Origin: Acidimicrobiaceae bacterium
GTDB taxonomy: Bacteria; Actinomycetota; Acidimicrobiia; Acidimicrobiales; Poriferisodalaceae
Length of the DNA stretch: 46,364 nt
Direction: 5' to 3'
Assembly: GCA_026713105.1 (NCBI GenBank)
Contig: JAPOPC010000011.1
Coordinates: 1 to 46,364, forward strand
A model generated the notes under the pieces. The model saw nothing but the letters and a program-made list of their open reading frames with translations, ran no database searches and was not told the DNA's origin. Of this stretch, positions 33,563 to 42,328 are shown piece after piece. The position numbers and the translations under genes are program-made. Positions within the stretch are counted from its first letter, which is position 1. Each line of letters starts with the position of its first letter.

Positions 33563-34975
33563 TCAGGGCAGCAGAACGTTGGGATTGAGCAAACCGGCGG
33601 GGTCAAGCGCTCGTTTGATCGCGCCGAACGCCGCCAGCTCGGCCTCAGAGCGGTTGAGGTGCAGCTCGGCGAGTTTGGCGGTGCCGATGCCGTGCTCGGC
33701 CGAGATGCTGCCGCCCATTTCGGCGACATAGCGCAGCACGGCTCCGTCCACCTCATCGGCAGGCTCAGCTCCACCGGGGCCCAGCACGTTGACGTGTACG
33801 TTGCCGTCGCCGAGATGACCGAACAGCAGCGGCTGCGCTTCAGGATCGACTGCGGTGATCACGGCCTCGACGCCGTCGGTGAATTCGGCGAGGCGAGCAG
33901 CCGGCAGTGTCACATCCAGCTTGTGAGGGATTCCTGCAGCAGAGATCGCCTCGGTCACGTTCTCACGGAATGCCCACAGTCGCTGTCGCGCAGCAGGCTC
34001 GAGCGCCACCGCCGCGTCGACGACGAGATCATCCAGCTCAGCGACGGCGGTGCCGAGTTCGTCGCTCGGATCGGTGCGCGCCGCGGCCTCGGCAATCAGC
34101 CATGCCGCGCCGCCGCCAGAATTGCCGGCCCCGTCGTCGTCCAGGCTCCCGACGGGAGGTGCGATGCCCAGATGGGACGACACCAATGCCATCGCTCCCT
34201 CGAAGACAGCTTCAAGCGCATGCAGGGAAGCGACGCTGCGACGTAACGCGGCGGCCGCAATGACAGCGTCGGCGGCTGACTCGAAGGCCAGCAGGGCGGT
34301 GGCACGCTCGGGCTGGGTGGGGTGCAGCCGCAGCCGTACGCGCGTGATGATGCCGAGCGTGCCTTCGCTGCCCGCCAGCAGGCTCCCCAGGTCGTAACCG
34401 GTGTTGTCCTTCTCCAAGCCTGCGAGGTGGCTCACGACCGTCCCGTCGGCGAGCACCGCTTCGATGCCGACGACCTGAGCCCGCATGGCGCCGTAACGCA
34501 GCACGTTGATGCCGCCGGCGTTGGTGGCGACCATCCCGCCGATCGTCGCCGAGTCGCGCGCTGCAAGGTCCACGCCGACGCTGAGGCCCGACGCAGCGAC
34601 GTGGGCCTGGGCGTCGGCCAGGGTCACCCCCGCGCCCAATGTCACCTGGGTCGCGAGCTCGTCCACCGGTTCGCAGACATTGAGCCGGCGCATCGACAGC
34701 ACCGCCTCGCCAGCGAGCGGCACGCTGCCGCCGACGAGACCGGTGTTGCCTCCCTGTGGCACGACGGCAATGCCCGCAGCGGCCAGCACGCTCATCACGG
34801 CGGCGGTCTCGGCAGTGTCGCCAGGGCGTACCACCAGCGGCGTCGAGCCGGTGAAGCGGCGTGTCCAGTCGACGACGTAGCCCGCAGTGATCTCGGGATC
34901 GGTCAGGACGTGTGCCTCCCCGACAATCTGCGACAGCTCGCCGACCAGCGTCGCGTCGATGGCGCCGAAGCTCAT
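33563..34975 (-). CDS. FAD-binding oxidase (glycolate oxidase/D-2-hydroxyacid dehydrogenase type)
   Basis: A 470-residue flavoprotein of the VAO family. PQGGNTGLVGGS at 73-84 is the FAD pyrophosphate loop, DLAARDSATIGGMVATNAGG the second FAD contact, and GSEGTLGIITRV the end of that domain. The C-terminal half carries HLGDGNVHVNV, a metal-site motif of GlcD, D-lactate and D-2-hydroxyglutarate dehydrogenases, and SISAEHGIGTAK. It oxidises a D-2-hydroxyacid to a 2-oxoacid; which one is unknown. The start ATG 34975 fits family length. It is followed by the gamma-glutamyltransferase gene on the same strand. Confidence 0.87.
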   Translation of the reverse strand: MSFGAIDATLVGELSQIVGEAHVLTDPEITAGYVVDWTRRFTGSTPLVVRPGDTAETAAVMSVLAAAGIAVVPQGGNTGLVGGSVPLAGEAVLSMRRLNVCEPVDELATQVTLGAGVTLADAQAHVAASGLSVGVDLAARDSATIGGMVATNAGGINVLRYGAMRAQVVGIEAVLADGTVVSHLAGLEKDNTGYDLGSLLAGSEGTLGIITRVRLRLHPTQPERATALLAFESAADAVIAAAALRRSVASLHALEAVFEGAMALVSSHLGIAPPVGSLDDDGAGNSGGGAAWLIAEAAARTDPSDELGTAVAELDDLVVDAAVALEPAARQRLWAFRENVTEAISAAGIPHKLDVTLPAARLAEFTDGVEAVITAVDPEAQPLLFGHLGDGNVHVNVLGPGGAEPADEVDGAVLRYVAEMGGSISAEHGIGTAKLAELHLNRSEAELAAFGAIKRALDPAGLLNPNVLLP

Positions 34976-35026
34976 GCCCCCGCCTCGTGCGTCCCGCTTG
35001 CGAGGTTGAGTGCTGGCTTCATGCGC

Positions 35027-35989
35027 TCATTCTCCCGCCGGTGAGCTGGTGGGCGGCTCGGGCGTGGTGCCGGTGCGGTCGCCTGGCTCGGGCCACTGGC
35101 CTCGCCCGGCCAGCACTTCGAGCAACACGGTGGGCTCATCGGTCATCACGCCGTCGACACCGATATCGAGCAGGCGGTCCATCTCGACGGGATCGTCGAT
35201 GGTCCACACATGTACCGCCACCCCGGCGCGATGCGCGTAGTCGACCAGCCGTCGGGTCGCGAGTGGGATCGGGCCTTGCCGCGGCGGGATCGAGGCGATG
35301 CGCCCTCGGAACGGCCGGTCGCGGCGAGTCTCACCTGCGTGCTGAGGGTCCTGGGGTGTGCGCTCTGCCCGTCGGCGGCTGCCGGAACCGGACCGCAGCG
35401 GGCGGCGCGGCCGTGCCGTGCGCCCGGTCAGGCTCATCATCCGGAGCCGAGCGATCTCCCGTGGGCTGAAGCTGAGGCACGCCGCATCGCCGAACGCCTC
35501 GTCGACGCGCTCGAGGCGTTCGTCGGAGAACGAGCCGATGCACACACGGTCGAGCACGCCCGGCCGCCTGAGTGCGGCGATGAGCGGTTCGACGGCCGCA
35601 TCGGTCTTGGGGTCGATGCTGATGCGCACATCATCGAATGCGTCGAGCAGCTCCTCGAGGCGGGGGATTGGCTCACCGCCGATGCGAGCTGCCGACACGT
35701 CGCTCCAGGTCATCTCCGAGATGCGCCCGACACTGTCCGACGTCGGTGCGAGCTCGTCGTCGTGAAAGACCGCGAGGACGCCGTCAGAGGTCGCCTGCAC
35801 ATCGGTCTCGAGGTAGCGGTAGCCGAGGCCGACAGCGCCTTCGAAGGCAGCCATGGTGTTCTGCGGCCACATGGCACTGCCGCCGCGGTGGGCTATCGGC
35901 ACCGGCCCGGGTTCGTCAAGGAACGGGTGCGCCGACGTCACAGCGTCAGTATCGCCGCTCGGCTCACAGAGGCAGAGGGCGTGACGCAT
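35027..35989 (-). CDS. Glycerophosphodiester phosphodiesterase with Arg-rich insert
   Basis: A protein of up to 320 residues of the GDPD family, which hydrolyses glycerophosphodiesters to glycerol-3-phosphate and an alcohol. PIAHRGGSAMWPQNTMAAF holds the first active-site His and Arg; YLETDVQATSDGVLAVFHDD gives the metal ligands and second His; VHVWTIDD and DGVMTDEP are the usual closing motifs. Between MSLTGR and SIPPRQG there is an insert of about 40 residues, very rich in Arg (plus-strand bases about 35300-35420), absent from typical members. ATG 35989 and GTG 35941 are both possible; neither has a ribosome binding site. Upstream lies a 14-bp tandem repeat. Confidence 0.82.
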   Translation of the reverse strand: MRHALCLCEPSGDTDAVTSAHPFLDEPGPVPIAHRGGSAMWPQNTMAAFEGAVGLGYRYLETDVQATSDGVLAVFHDDELAPTSDSVGRISEMTWSDVSAARIGGEPIPRLEELLDAFDDVRISIDPKTDAAVEPLIAALRRPGVLDRVCIGSFSDERLERVDEAFGDAACLSFSPREIARLRMMSLTGRTARPRRPLRSGSGSRRRAERTPQDPQHAGETRRDRPFRGRIASIPPRQGPIPLATRRLVDYAHRAGVAVHVWTIDDPVEMDRLLDIGVDGVMTDEPTVLLEVLAGRGQWPEPGDRTGTTPEPPTSSPAGE

Positions 35990-35994
35990 CAGGC

Positions 35995-36123
35995 CCGGTA
36001 CACCGAAGCCGGCACGACAGCCGGCACACGGCAGCCGGTGCGTGGAGGCTGGTACGCGACAACCGGCACGCGGAGGCCGGTACGCGCAAGCCGGTACATG
36101 GCGCCCGGCGCTGCCACCGGTAC
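35995..36123. repeat. 14-bp minisatellite, about ten units
   Basis: The core CCGG (once CTGG) recurs at 35995, 36009, 36021, 36035, 36049, 36063, 36077, 36091, then about 36105 and 36117, with spacing of 14 bases except for two of 12. The consensus is near CCGGYACRCGGMAG. It fills the interval between the divergent GDPD and SirB1-like genes, and its last unit runs into the TACCGT before 36134. The unit is not a multiple of three, and neither strand seems to encode a sensible protein through it. Confidence 0.8.
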
Positions 36124-36133
36124 CGTCGCATCG
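36121..36133 (+). promoter_or_regulatory. -10-like TACCGT for a leaderless start
   Basis: TACCGT at 36121-36126, then CGCATCG and the ATG at 36134. No ribosome binding site is visible. The hexamer is formed by the last minisatellite unit, so repeat number could change promoter spacing upstream of it. Confidence 0.45.
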
Positions 36134-36952
36134 ATGTCGGACGGCGACGCACGAGCACTGGAACCCTCCGGAGATCAGCCTTCGCCAGCGGATGCTTTCG
36201 CTCGGTGGGCAGCCAGCGAACCGGTGCCGCTGGACCGGGCGGCGCTGGCCATCGCTGCTCACTGCCGGGCGGATCAGGTGGACGAGGCAGCGGCGCTGGC
36301 CGAACTGGACCGTCTCGCCAACGCGGTGCGCGAGCCAACGCCAACCGCAGTCGTCGAGCTGCTCTTCAACGCAGAAGGCTTCGGCCCGAATCGGGGCCGC
36401 TTTGCCGACCCGGCGAACAGCTACCTCGACCTGGTGGTTTCGCGGCGGATGGGCATACCGATCACGCTTGCTGTCGTCACGATCGAAGTAGCCCGCCGCG
36501 CAAGCCTCGATCTGCACGGCGTCGGCATGCCAGGCCACTTCCTGGTCGGCACACCCGATCCCGACACCTTCATCGACGCATTCGGCGGCCGCATCATCGA
36601 CCGGGCCGGTGCCGCAGCGATCTTCGCCCGCTTCGAGTCGCGCCAGGCGTTCGACGATGCGTTCCTGCAGCCGACCCCGTCCGAGGCGATCCTGCTGCGA
36701 ATGCTCAATAACCTGCGCACGCTGCACCTGCGCCAACCCGATGCACCGTCGCTGGTGGCCGTGCTGGAGCTGCTCACGCGGCTGCCCGGCTGCCCGATCG
36801 ACGAGTTCATGCGTCTCGGCCAAGCGCTCGCGACGCTGGGACGGCCCGACAAGGGCGCGCAGGTGCTGGAATCCGCCGCCGACCAATTCGGCGGCAGCGA
36901 CGCCGAACACCTCAACCAGGCAGCAACCCGCCTGTGGGCCCAGTTGAACTGA
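36134..36952 (+). CDS. SirB1-like transglutaminase-fold protein
   Basis: A 272-residue protein of the SirB1/transglutaminase-like family (PF13369 type). Residues 75-145 carry the signature: VELLFNAEGFGPNRGRF, SYLDLVVSRRMGIPITLAVV and GVGMPGHFLVG. The catalytic Cys of true transglutaminases is not evident in this family, and its function is not established. The C-terminal 80 residues (LLRMLNNLRTLHLR then TRLPGCPIDEFMRLGQALAT) look like tetratricopeptide-type helices, as in other members. ATG 36134 begins the protein directly after a leaderless-type promoter; the open frame upstream crosses the minisatellite and the GDPD gene and is not coding. Confidence 0.82.
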   Translation: MSDGDARALEPSGDQPSPADAFARWAASEPVPLDRAALAIAAHCRADQVDEAAALAELDRLANAVREPTPTAVVELLFNAEGFGPNRGRFADPANSYLDLVVSRRMGIPITLAVVTIEVARRASLDLHGVGMPGHFLVGTPDPDTFIDAFGGRIIDRAGAAAIFARFESRQAFDDAFLQPTPSEAILLRMLNNLRTLHLRQPDAPSLVAVLELLTRLPGCPIDEFMRLGQALATLGRPDKGAQVLESAADQFGGSDAEHLNQAATRLWAQLN

Positions 36953-37008
36953 CCACTGCCGCAGGCCGCCGACACGAAGGTCGTGGAAGGTGCGGCAGGG
37001 AGCGACGG

Positions 37009-37035
37009 TACGATTGCGGCTGCCGGGGGTAAGAG
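37009..37035 (+). promoter_or_regulatory. -10 box TACGAT and ribosome binding site of the nucleotidyltransferase operon
   Basis: TACGAT at 37009-37014 is a good -10 match. GGGGGTAAGAG lies directly before the ATG at 37036 and may act as ribosome binding site. Upstream, CTGCCGCA at 36956-36963 and TGCGGCAG at 36991-36998 are inverted repeats that could end the previous transcript or bind a regulator. Confidence 0.45.
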
Positions 37036-37497
37036 ATGCCGGTTCGGATTCGACCTCAGCGATATGCGCGTGCAGCGGTGCCGGTCTACGGGCGAGTGCG
37101 GGCGGCCGACCTTCCCCAGGCCATGGCTGAGCCAGGCAAACGCGAGCATGTGCCGCTGACGTTCTTCGTCCGCGAGTGGGATGCGTGGCCTGATGAGCGC
37201 AGCGCCATGATCGCTGATGCGCCGACGGGCGAAGACGCCGCCGACTTGTGCCGCATCGCGGCGGTAGTTCATGCGCTCTGTGACCGTGACGGCGTCCCGG
37301 TGCCGGCTTGGGTGTTCGACCACCGATCGGAGGTCGACATTGCGTGGGGCAGGCATAGCGTCATGGAGGGCTTCATCTGGGAACAGACCATCGCTGACGC
37401 CCCCGCTGCCTGCGCCTACCACCGCGTCTGGTTCGACCGGGAGTTCGTCGGCATCGCATCGCAGCGCCGCCGGCGAACTGCGCCCACGAGCCCGTGA
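37036..37497 (+). CDS. Unknown protein paired with a nucleotidyltransferase
   Basis: A 153-residue protein of unknown family. The N-terminus is basic (MPVRIRPQRYARAAVP). The middle has REWDAWPDERSAMIADAP and DLCRIAAVVHALCDRDGVPV, suggesting helices, and the end has EGFIWEQTIADAPAACAYHR before an Arg-rich tail. Its stop overlaps the GTG start of the next gene (GTGA), so the two are probably made in fixed ratio. The layout, a small partner directly before a stand-alone nucleotidyltransferase-fold protein, is reminiscent of toxin-antitoxin pairs such as AbiE- or MNT-type modules, but no homology proves this. Confidence 0.6.
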   Translation: MPVRIRPQRYARAAVPVYGRVRAADLPQAMAEPGKREHVPLTFFVREWDAWPDERSAMIADAPTGEDAADLCRIAAVVHALCDRDGVPVPAWVFDHRSEVDIAWGRHSVMEGFIWEQTIADAPAACAYHRVWFDREFVGIASQRRRRTAPTSP

Positions 37498-38129
37498 GCG
37501 ATCTCCCTCAGCGCACATTCGCAGAGATGCTCGATCTCTTCGAAGAGGTCGACGATGTGCTGTCTGAGGAAGCCTCGCCGGGCGTGATGTACGTGCTGTA
37601 TGTGATCGGCGGCGTCGCAATGGGGGCGCTGTTCGATGGGCGGATGACCCAGGATGTCGATGTCGCCACGGCCGAGATTCCACCTCAAGTGCTGGAGGCA
37701 GCCTCCGCGGTGGCGCGGCGCCGCAACATCGCTGCCAATTGGATCAACAATCAAGCAGCCGGCTTCGTCGAAGCGGAACTGCCGCCGTCGGCATTCGATC
37801 CGATCTACGAAGGCAGGTGTTTGCTGGTTCGCGGGGCGAGCCCTCGGATACTGCTGGCTCTCAAGCTCATGTCCGGTCGTGGCCGCGACATAGCCGACAT
37901 CATCGAACTCGCTGACGCCACCGGCAACCGCAGCACGGGCGCTCTGGTCAGCCTGTGCGACCAGGTCTTCGCAGACACCGAGTCGTACCAGTTCGAGCGG
38001 GACTGGGTCGAAGCGGTCTGCTCGGACATCGGCCGACTGCTGAGCAGCCGACGATCCGGCGATGACATCGCTGCCGCTGTCATAGCGTTGGCCGCCGACT
38101 ACGACGGCACTACCGATCCCACCGAGTGA
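37494..38129 (+). CDS. Nucleotidyltransferase-fold protein (DUF6036-like)
   Basis: A 211-residue protein. YVIGGVAMGALFDGRMTQDV at about residues 36-55, followed by DVA, has the layout of a DNA polymerase beta-type nucleotidyltransferase: G39-G40, R50 and the metal pair D54 and D56. LLALKLMSGRGRDIADI later matches the helix in AbiEii/DUF6036-type proteins that carries a conserved Lys and acidic residues. Such proteins are often toxins or antitoxins that modify tRNA or partner proteins. GTG at 37494 overlaps the preceding stop by four bases. The function in this genome is inferred only. Confidence 0.7.
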   Translation: MSDLPQRTFAEMLDLFEEVDDVLSEEASPGVMYVLYVIGGVAMGALFDGRMTQDVDVATAEIPPQVLEAASAVARRRNIAANWINNQAAGFVEAELPPSAFDPIYEGRCLLVRGASPRILLALKLMSGRGRDIADIIELADATGNRSTGALVSLCDQVFADTESYQFERDWVEAVCSDIGRLLSSRRSGDDIAAAVIALAADYDGTTDPTE

Positions 38130-38369
38130 AGCCGCATCCTCGCGGCACGACGATCTCCGAGCATCACGGCAAAGTGACTGGATTGCAGGACCGCCCCACT
38201 CGTGCCGTTACAGCGCTGGACTGCAGCCCGAATCCCGCAAGATCGGGGCCTGTCAGGAGCACAACCAACAGCATGAGTGCGAACGCTCAATTCGATGAGG
38301 GCAGAACGCGATGCCCGACAGGCGCTCACACCCACATAGCGTGGGAATTCGTGCGACCCGGGGATGTGA

Positions 38370-39149
38370 ATGACTGATCCAGTTCAGGGCTTCGCCGATG
38401 GTCTTGCCAGGAGCTGGCAACGACTCAACGGATGGATCCAAGAAAATCAGGACTCGATACGTCAGGCGATGGAAGGGGTGCAGGTCTTCAAGATCGCCGC
38501 AATCGATGACATCGGCGAGAGTGCAGACTCGCTCACGCGTGCAGGGATGCTGGAACCGGAAATGGTACGGACACTTGCCCGGCATGGGTGGTACCCGACG
38601 CCTGACAAATCGCTGATGCAACACAGTATCTGGGCCCGGGCATTCCAAGAAGCCGAAGAGCAAACCGAGTCAGCGCATGAGATCGGCTACGAGATGTTTC
38701 GCCAGGACGCACCCGATATCGAAGCGAGACTGGTCAAGCAGTTCCGGCATCGCACGAGCGTCCTGAGCGAGGCTTTCGATGCGCATCGGCACCAGCGGTA
38801 CCACTCGTCGGTGGTCCTGTTTCTGACACAAGCTGATTGGATCTGCCAAGAGATCCTCGGCAAGAGCATCTACAGCGCCAACATGATCGCTCACCCCGAT
38901 GATGTCGGCGAACAGTTTCAGGAGGGCATCTTGCGCGAACTGTTCATGGGACTGATGTGGAACGGCTGGCCGTTGGTCCTGAACGCCAGAAACCGACCCA
39001 GCACATTCTCTGAGTTGAACCGACACCAAGTCCTGCACGGCGAGAGCACGGACTTTGGCACCGAGGAATGCAGCCTCAAGGCAATGTCATTCTCGAACTT
39101 CTCGGCGTTCGTGCTCGAAGGCGTAGGTCGTGCGAACGAAACTCCGTGA
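38370..39149 (+). CDS. Unknown protein with HEPN-like R-x4-H motif
   Basis: A 259-residue protein, mostly alpha-helical by composition. Near the C-terminus LNRHQVLHGE contains R218 and H223 spaced as R-x4-H, followed by STDFGTEECSLKAMSFSNFS; this resembles the end of abortive-infection and HEPN-type proteins, many of which are RNases. The central HHS-like HRHQRYHSSVVLFLTQADWI is also seen in such uncharacterised proteins. GGGGA six bases before ATG 38370 supports the start; a TAGCGT box lies at 38337-38342. It lies between the nucleotidyltransferase pair and a restriction-modification gene, consistent with a defence role. Confidence 0.6.
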   Translation: MTDPVQGFADGLARSWQRLNGWIQENQDSIRQAMEGVQVFKIAAIDDIGESADSLTRAGMLEPEMVRTLARHGWYPTPDKSLMQHSIWARAFQEAEEQTESAHEIGYEMFRQDAPDIEARLVKQFRHRTSVLSEAFDAHRHQRYHSSVVLFLTQADWICQEILGKSIYSANMIAHPDDVGEQFQEGILRELFMGLMWNGWPLVLNARNRPSTFSELNRHQVLHGESTDFGTEECSLKAMSFSNFSAFVLEGVGRANETP

Positions 39150-39301
39150 CGACAGTCGGTTGTTGGTTCGACGCCTCCCGCGGCGGCTGCGCAGGTGACT
39201 GTCTTCCTCGGAGTGCAAGACGGAAGGCAACGGGCCTCCCACGGCCCTATCAACGTGTCAAAGGGTTGGCATGTTTGCTGTTGGTGCATCGAAACGCCAC
39301 G

Positions 39302-39318
39302 ACGGACGCGCCGTCCGT
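39302..39318. terminator. Short hairpin between convergent genes
   Basis: ACGGAC at 39302-39307 and GTCCGT at 39313-39318 pair around a five-base loop, just beyond the stop codon (39321-39323) of the minus-strand type IIG gene. It could terminate that transcript or the converging one. Confidence 0.35.
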
Positions 39319-39320
39319 GA

Positions 39321-42119
39321 TCAAGGGCGGAGCGTACTGGTCATCTGTTCGTAGAGGCCGAAGAGGTGCTGGAGTCGTTCGGACTCGGACTTGAAGGCAG
39401 GCCGGCCGCGGTAGAGGCGGTCGACGGCTCGGTCCAGGTCACGGTGTGCTCTGCGTAGATCCGGCGGCATGAGGTCAGGGTCGTAGAGGTCTGCGAGTGT
39501 CGCGTCCGGATGTGCCGCGCGCGCATTGAGTACCGCCCGCGCCGGGACGTCCAGTTTGGTGGCATGACGAGCCTCGCCGAATCCCTCTGGCAGAGGAAAA
39601 GTGTTGTACACGACACCGGCTGAATAGCGATACCGACTCTCGTGACGTCCGGCCACGGTGCGCATCCAGGCCATGTGCATCGCCGAACTCACGATCGCAA
39701 AGTCCGCCAAAGTGGCGTCGATCAGAACGAACAGCAGATCACTGGGCACGAATGGTGGCTTAATCCATCCACAGGGCACGTAGTGGCGCCGCTCCGAGCT
39801 GACCTTCGGTACTACGAGGAATGGCGCACGCGGGATGACGTTCACGTGCCACAGCGTTGGTGTCTCTGCGAGTTGCTGTGTCGGCTTGCTCTTGCTGGCA
39901 AGACGCTCACTGCGCACGACAGCGATTCGCTCCCGTATCAGCGGGAGCCGTCGCAGCTCGCTTGGATCAGCGTCCTGCAAAGCCAGAATCCAGCGTTCGC
40001 CACCTTGCAGATATTCGCGTGCGCCGATGTAGGGCCTCAAGTACATCTCTGCACCCGGCTCCTGAACCAGAAGCGAGGCCATTTCATCGCAGTCAAAGAT
40101 GTAGTGGCCGCCGTCGATTGGCTTTGATCCGATCCTGAGACGAGGCATGCCGTTGATCGGCCGGCTCTCCGACTTGACGAGCTGATGCGGGCTCTTGAGT
40201 CTGGTGCCGTCGAGCAGGTAGGGCGTGATGGCTCGGCAGATGCCGACGAGGGGTTCGCCGTTGATGTCGGTATAGGCGTATAGCGGCCTCTTCGCGGGAG
40301 CGTGCTCGGCGGGGTCGAGGCCGAGGATGACGACGTGAACGTGTGCCTTGCCTCGGGCGTCGGAGCCCCACGCAAATGGTCGGTGGGCGTATGAGATCTC
40401 CAAGTCGTGCCGATCGAAGATGATCGGCCAGAACTGCGCGACTTGTTCGCCTTGAGTGATCGAGTTCGTGGCGACGAAGCCGATCCGGGGCGGCCGTTGG
40501 CCTCGGCCGGCTGAGGTGTCCGTTTGGCGCACATATTGGGCGGCGCGGATGAACCATGCGGTGACGTAGTCAAGTGTTCCGCCGCTGCCGCCGAGCTGGG
40601 CGATGCGGCGTACTTGCGCCCGCTGTTCAGTGTTCTGGTACTTGGCGCCGATGAACGGTGGGTTGCCGAACACATAGGAGCACTCGGCGGGCGGCAGGAA
40701 TGCAGTCCAGTCGATTTCCAGTGCGTCGCCGACTTCGATGTGGGGTGATTTCTCGAGCGGGATGCGCACGTATGGTTCGCCGAAGGTGTCGGCGAGCTCC
40801 CGGTTCATGAGGTGGTCCATCATCCACAGCGAGGTGGCGGCGATGCGTGCGGGGAACTCGCTGATCTCGATGCCGTAGAACTGGTCAACATCGATGACTG
40901 ACTTGACCTCGAATGGCATCACCTGCTGAGCCGACAGCCGGGTGCGAGCCGCGATCTCATCGAGAACATCGATCTCGAGCAGTCGAAGTTCGCGGTAGGC
41001 GATGATCAAGAAGTTGCCGCAACCGCACGCCGGGTCAAAGAAGCGCAGCTCGCCGAGCCGGTCCCTGAACCGGTAGAGCTCGGCCACGACTTCGCCGCTG
41101 TGTTTGGCGGCGAGGGCGTCGAACTCTGCCCGCAGGTCGTCCAGGAACAGCGGCTCGATCACCCGCAAGATGTTCTGCTCGGTGGTGTAGTGGGCGCCTT
41201 GGGAGCGGCGTTCGATCGGCTCCATCACCGACTGGAACAGTGCGCCGAAGATCGCCGGCGATGTCTTGGACCAGTTGAACCGGCACGCGTCCAGCAGCGC
41301 TGTACGCATGCCGCTGTCGAAGTCGGGGATCGACAGCCGCTCGGCGAACAGCTCGCCGTTCACATAGGGGAACTTGGCCAGGTCCTCGTCCAGCTTGAGC
41401 TGCCGCTGCTCAGTCGGCTTGTTCAGCACCTCGAACAGCCGCGTAAGCCAAAGGCCCAAATCAGCACCGTCGACCGAGGTGCGTTCCTCCACGAGATGCA
41501 GGAACATGTCCTGGCGGGGGAAGATCCCCGAGTCGTCGGCGAACATGCAGAAAACCATTCGCACCAAGAACCGCTCGAGATCGTCGCCCCGGTAGCCCGA
41601 CTCGTCGAGCGCGTCGTGCAGGCGGCCCATGAGTTCCGATGCCTCGATATTGACCGGGTCTTCTTCTCGAAGCGCCCGACGCCGCTGACCCACGATGAAC
41701 GCGAAGTTCTCGACCTGATCCGGCAAGTCGGCCAGCGAGAACCGGATCTCCTCGCGTGTGTCGCGGTCCAGCAACTCGAACGTCTTGAAGTCGCACAGCA
41801 GCTGATAGCGAGGCCGCTCACGCTCCGCGATGGCGTCGAAATAGGCGCCTGCCTGTTCAGCGGCAGCCCTCAGGCTGCGCCCAGCACTCTTCTGCTCCAC
41901 CAGCAGCACGCCGGGCCAGAACAGATCGATGAACCCATGTTTGTTGTCCAGCTTCTTGACATGCTCCTCGTAACGCGCCACATCTCGCCGCCGCTTACCG
42001 AACACATCGAAGAACGCGTCATAGAAGCTCTGCGTCTCGCCCTTCTCGTGGGAAGCGTCCGCCCAGTTCGTAGCGAACTGGGCAGCACGCACCCTGATCT
42101 CGTTCCACGAGAGCATCAC
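39321..42119 (-). CDS. MmeI-like type IIG restriction-modification enzyme
   Basis: A 932-residue protein close in length to MmeI. The N-terminus (LSWNEIRVRAAQFATNWADA) and the nuclease core DLFWPGVLLVEQK with D65, E75 and K77 match the MmeI nuclease, including the D-x9-E-x-K spacing. The methyltransferase part has motif I DPACGCGNF at 362-370 and catalytic NPPF at 486-489, expected for N6-adenine methylation. The last 300 residues should be the target recognition region. One chain thus cuts and methylates DNA. The GTG at 42119 gives a start that aligns with MmeI; ATG 42116 is next. A TAGGTT box lies just upstream. It converges with the HEPN-like gene. Confidence 0.85.
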   Translation of the reverse strand: MMLSWNEIRVRAAQFATNWADASHEKGETQSFYDAFFDVFGKRRRDVARYEEHVKKLDNKHGFIDLFWPGVLLVEQKSAGRSLRAAAEQAGAYFDAIAERERPRYQLLCDFKTFELLDRDTREEIRFSLADLPDQVENFAFIVGQRRRALREEDPVNIEASELMGRLHDALDESGYRGDDLERFLVRMVFCMFADDSGIFPRQDMFLHLVEERTSVDGADLGLWLTRLFEVLNKPTEQRQLKLDEDLAKFPYVNGELFAERLSIPDFDSGMRTALLDACRFNWSKTSPAIFGALFQSVMEPIERRSQGAHYTTEQNILRVIEPLFLDDLRAEFDALAAKHSGEVVAELYRFRDRLGELRFFDPACGCGNFLIIAYRELRLLEIDVLDEIAARTRLSAQQVMPFEVKSVIDVDQFYGIEISEFPARIAATSLWMMDHLMNRELADTFGEPYVRIPLEKSPHIEVGDALEIDWTAFLPPAECSYVFGNPPFIGAKYQNTEQRAQVRRIAQLGGSGGTLDYVTAWFIRAAQYVRQTDTSAGRGQRPPRIGFVATNSITQGEQVAQFWPIIFDRHDLEISYAHRPFAWGSDARGKAHVHVVILGLDPAEHAPAKRPLYAYTDINGEPLVGICRAITPYLLDGTRLKSPHQLVKSESRPINGMPRLRIGSKPIDGGHYIFDCDEMASLLVQEPGAEMYLRPYIGAREYLQGGERWILALQDADPSELRRLPLIRERIAVVRSERLASKSKPTQQLAETPTLWHVNVIPRAPFLVVPKVSSERRHYVPCGWIKPPFVPSDLLFVLIDATLADFAIVSSAMHMAWMRTVAGRHESRYRYSAGVVYNTFPLPEGFGEARHATKLDVPARAVLNARAAHPDATLADLYDPDLMPPDLRRAHRDLDRAVDRLYRGRPAFKSESERLQHLFGLYEQMTSTLRP

Positions 42120-42328
42120 GGCAACCTAACGGACTGGGCCAAGCTCCAGTGGAAGAGCGAGACGGCCCGGTTGACTGGGCGGCGGAAGACGAGGGTCGTG
42201 AGCGCGGTGACCAGTCCCGGGTACCTGTTTGGCTGCGACGAGTGGTAGTTCTTGGTCCGGAAGTGGAAACGCGAAGCCGTACTAGGTGCGGCAGGTTCTG
42301 CGTGCGATCGACTTGATGGAGGGCGACA

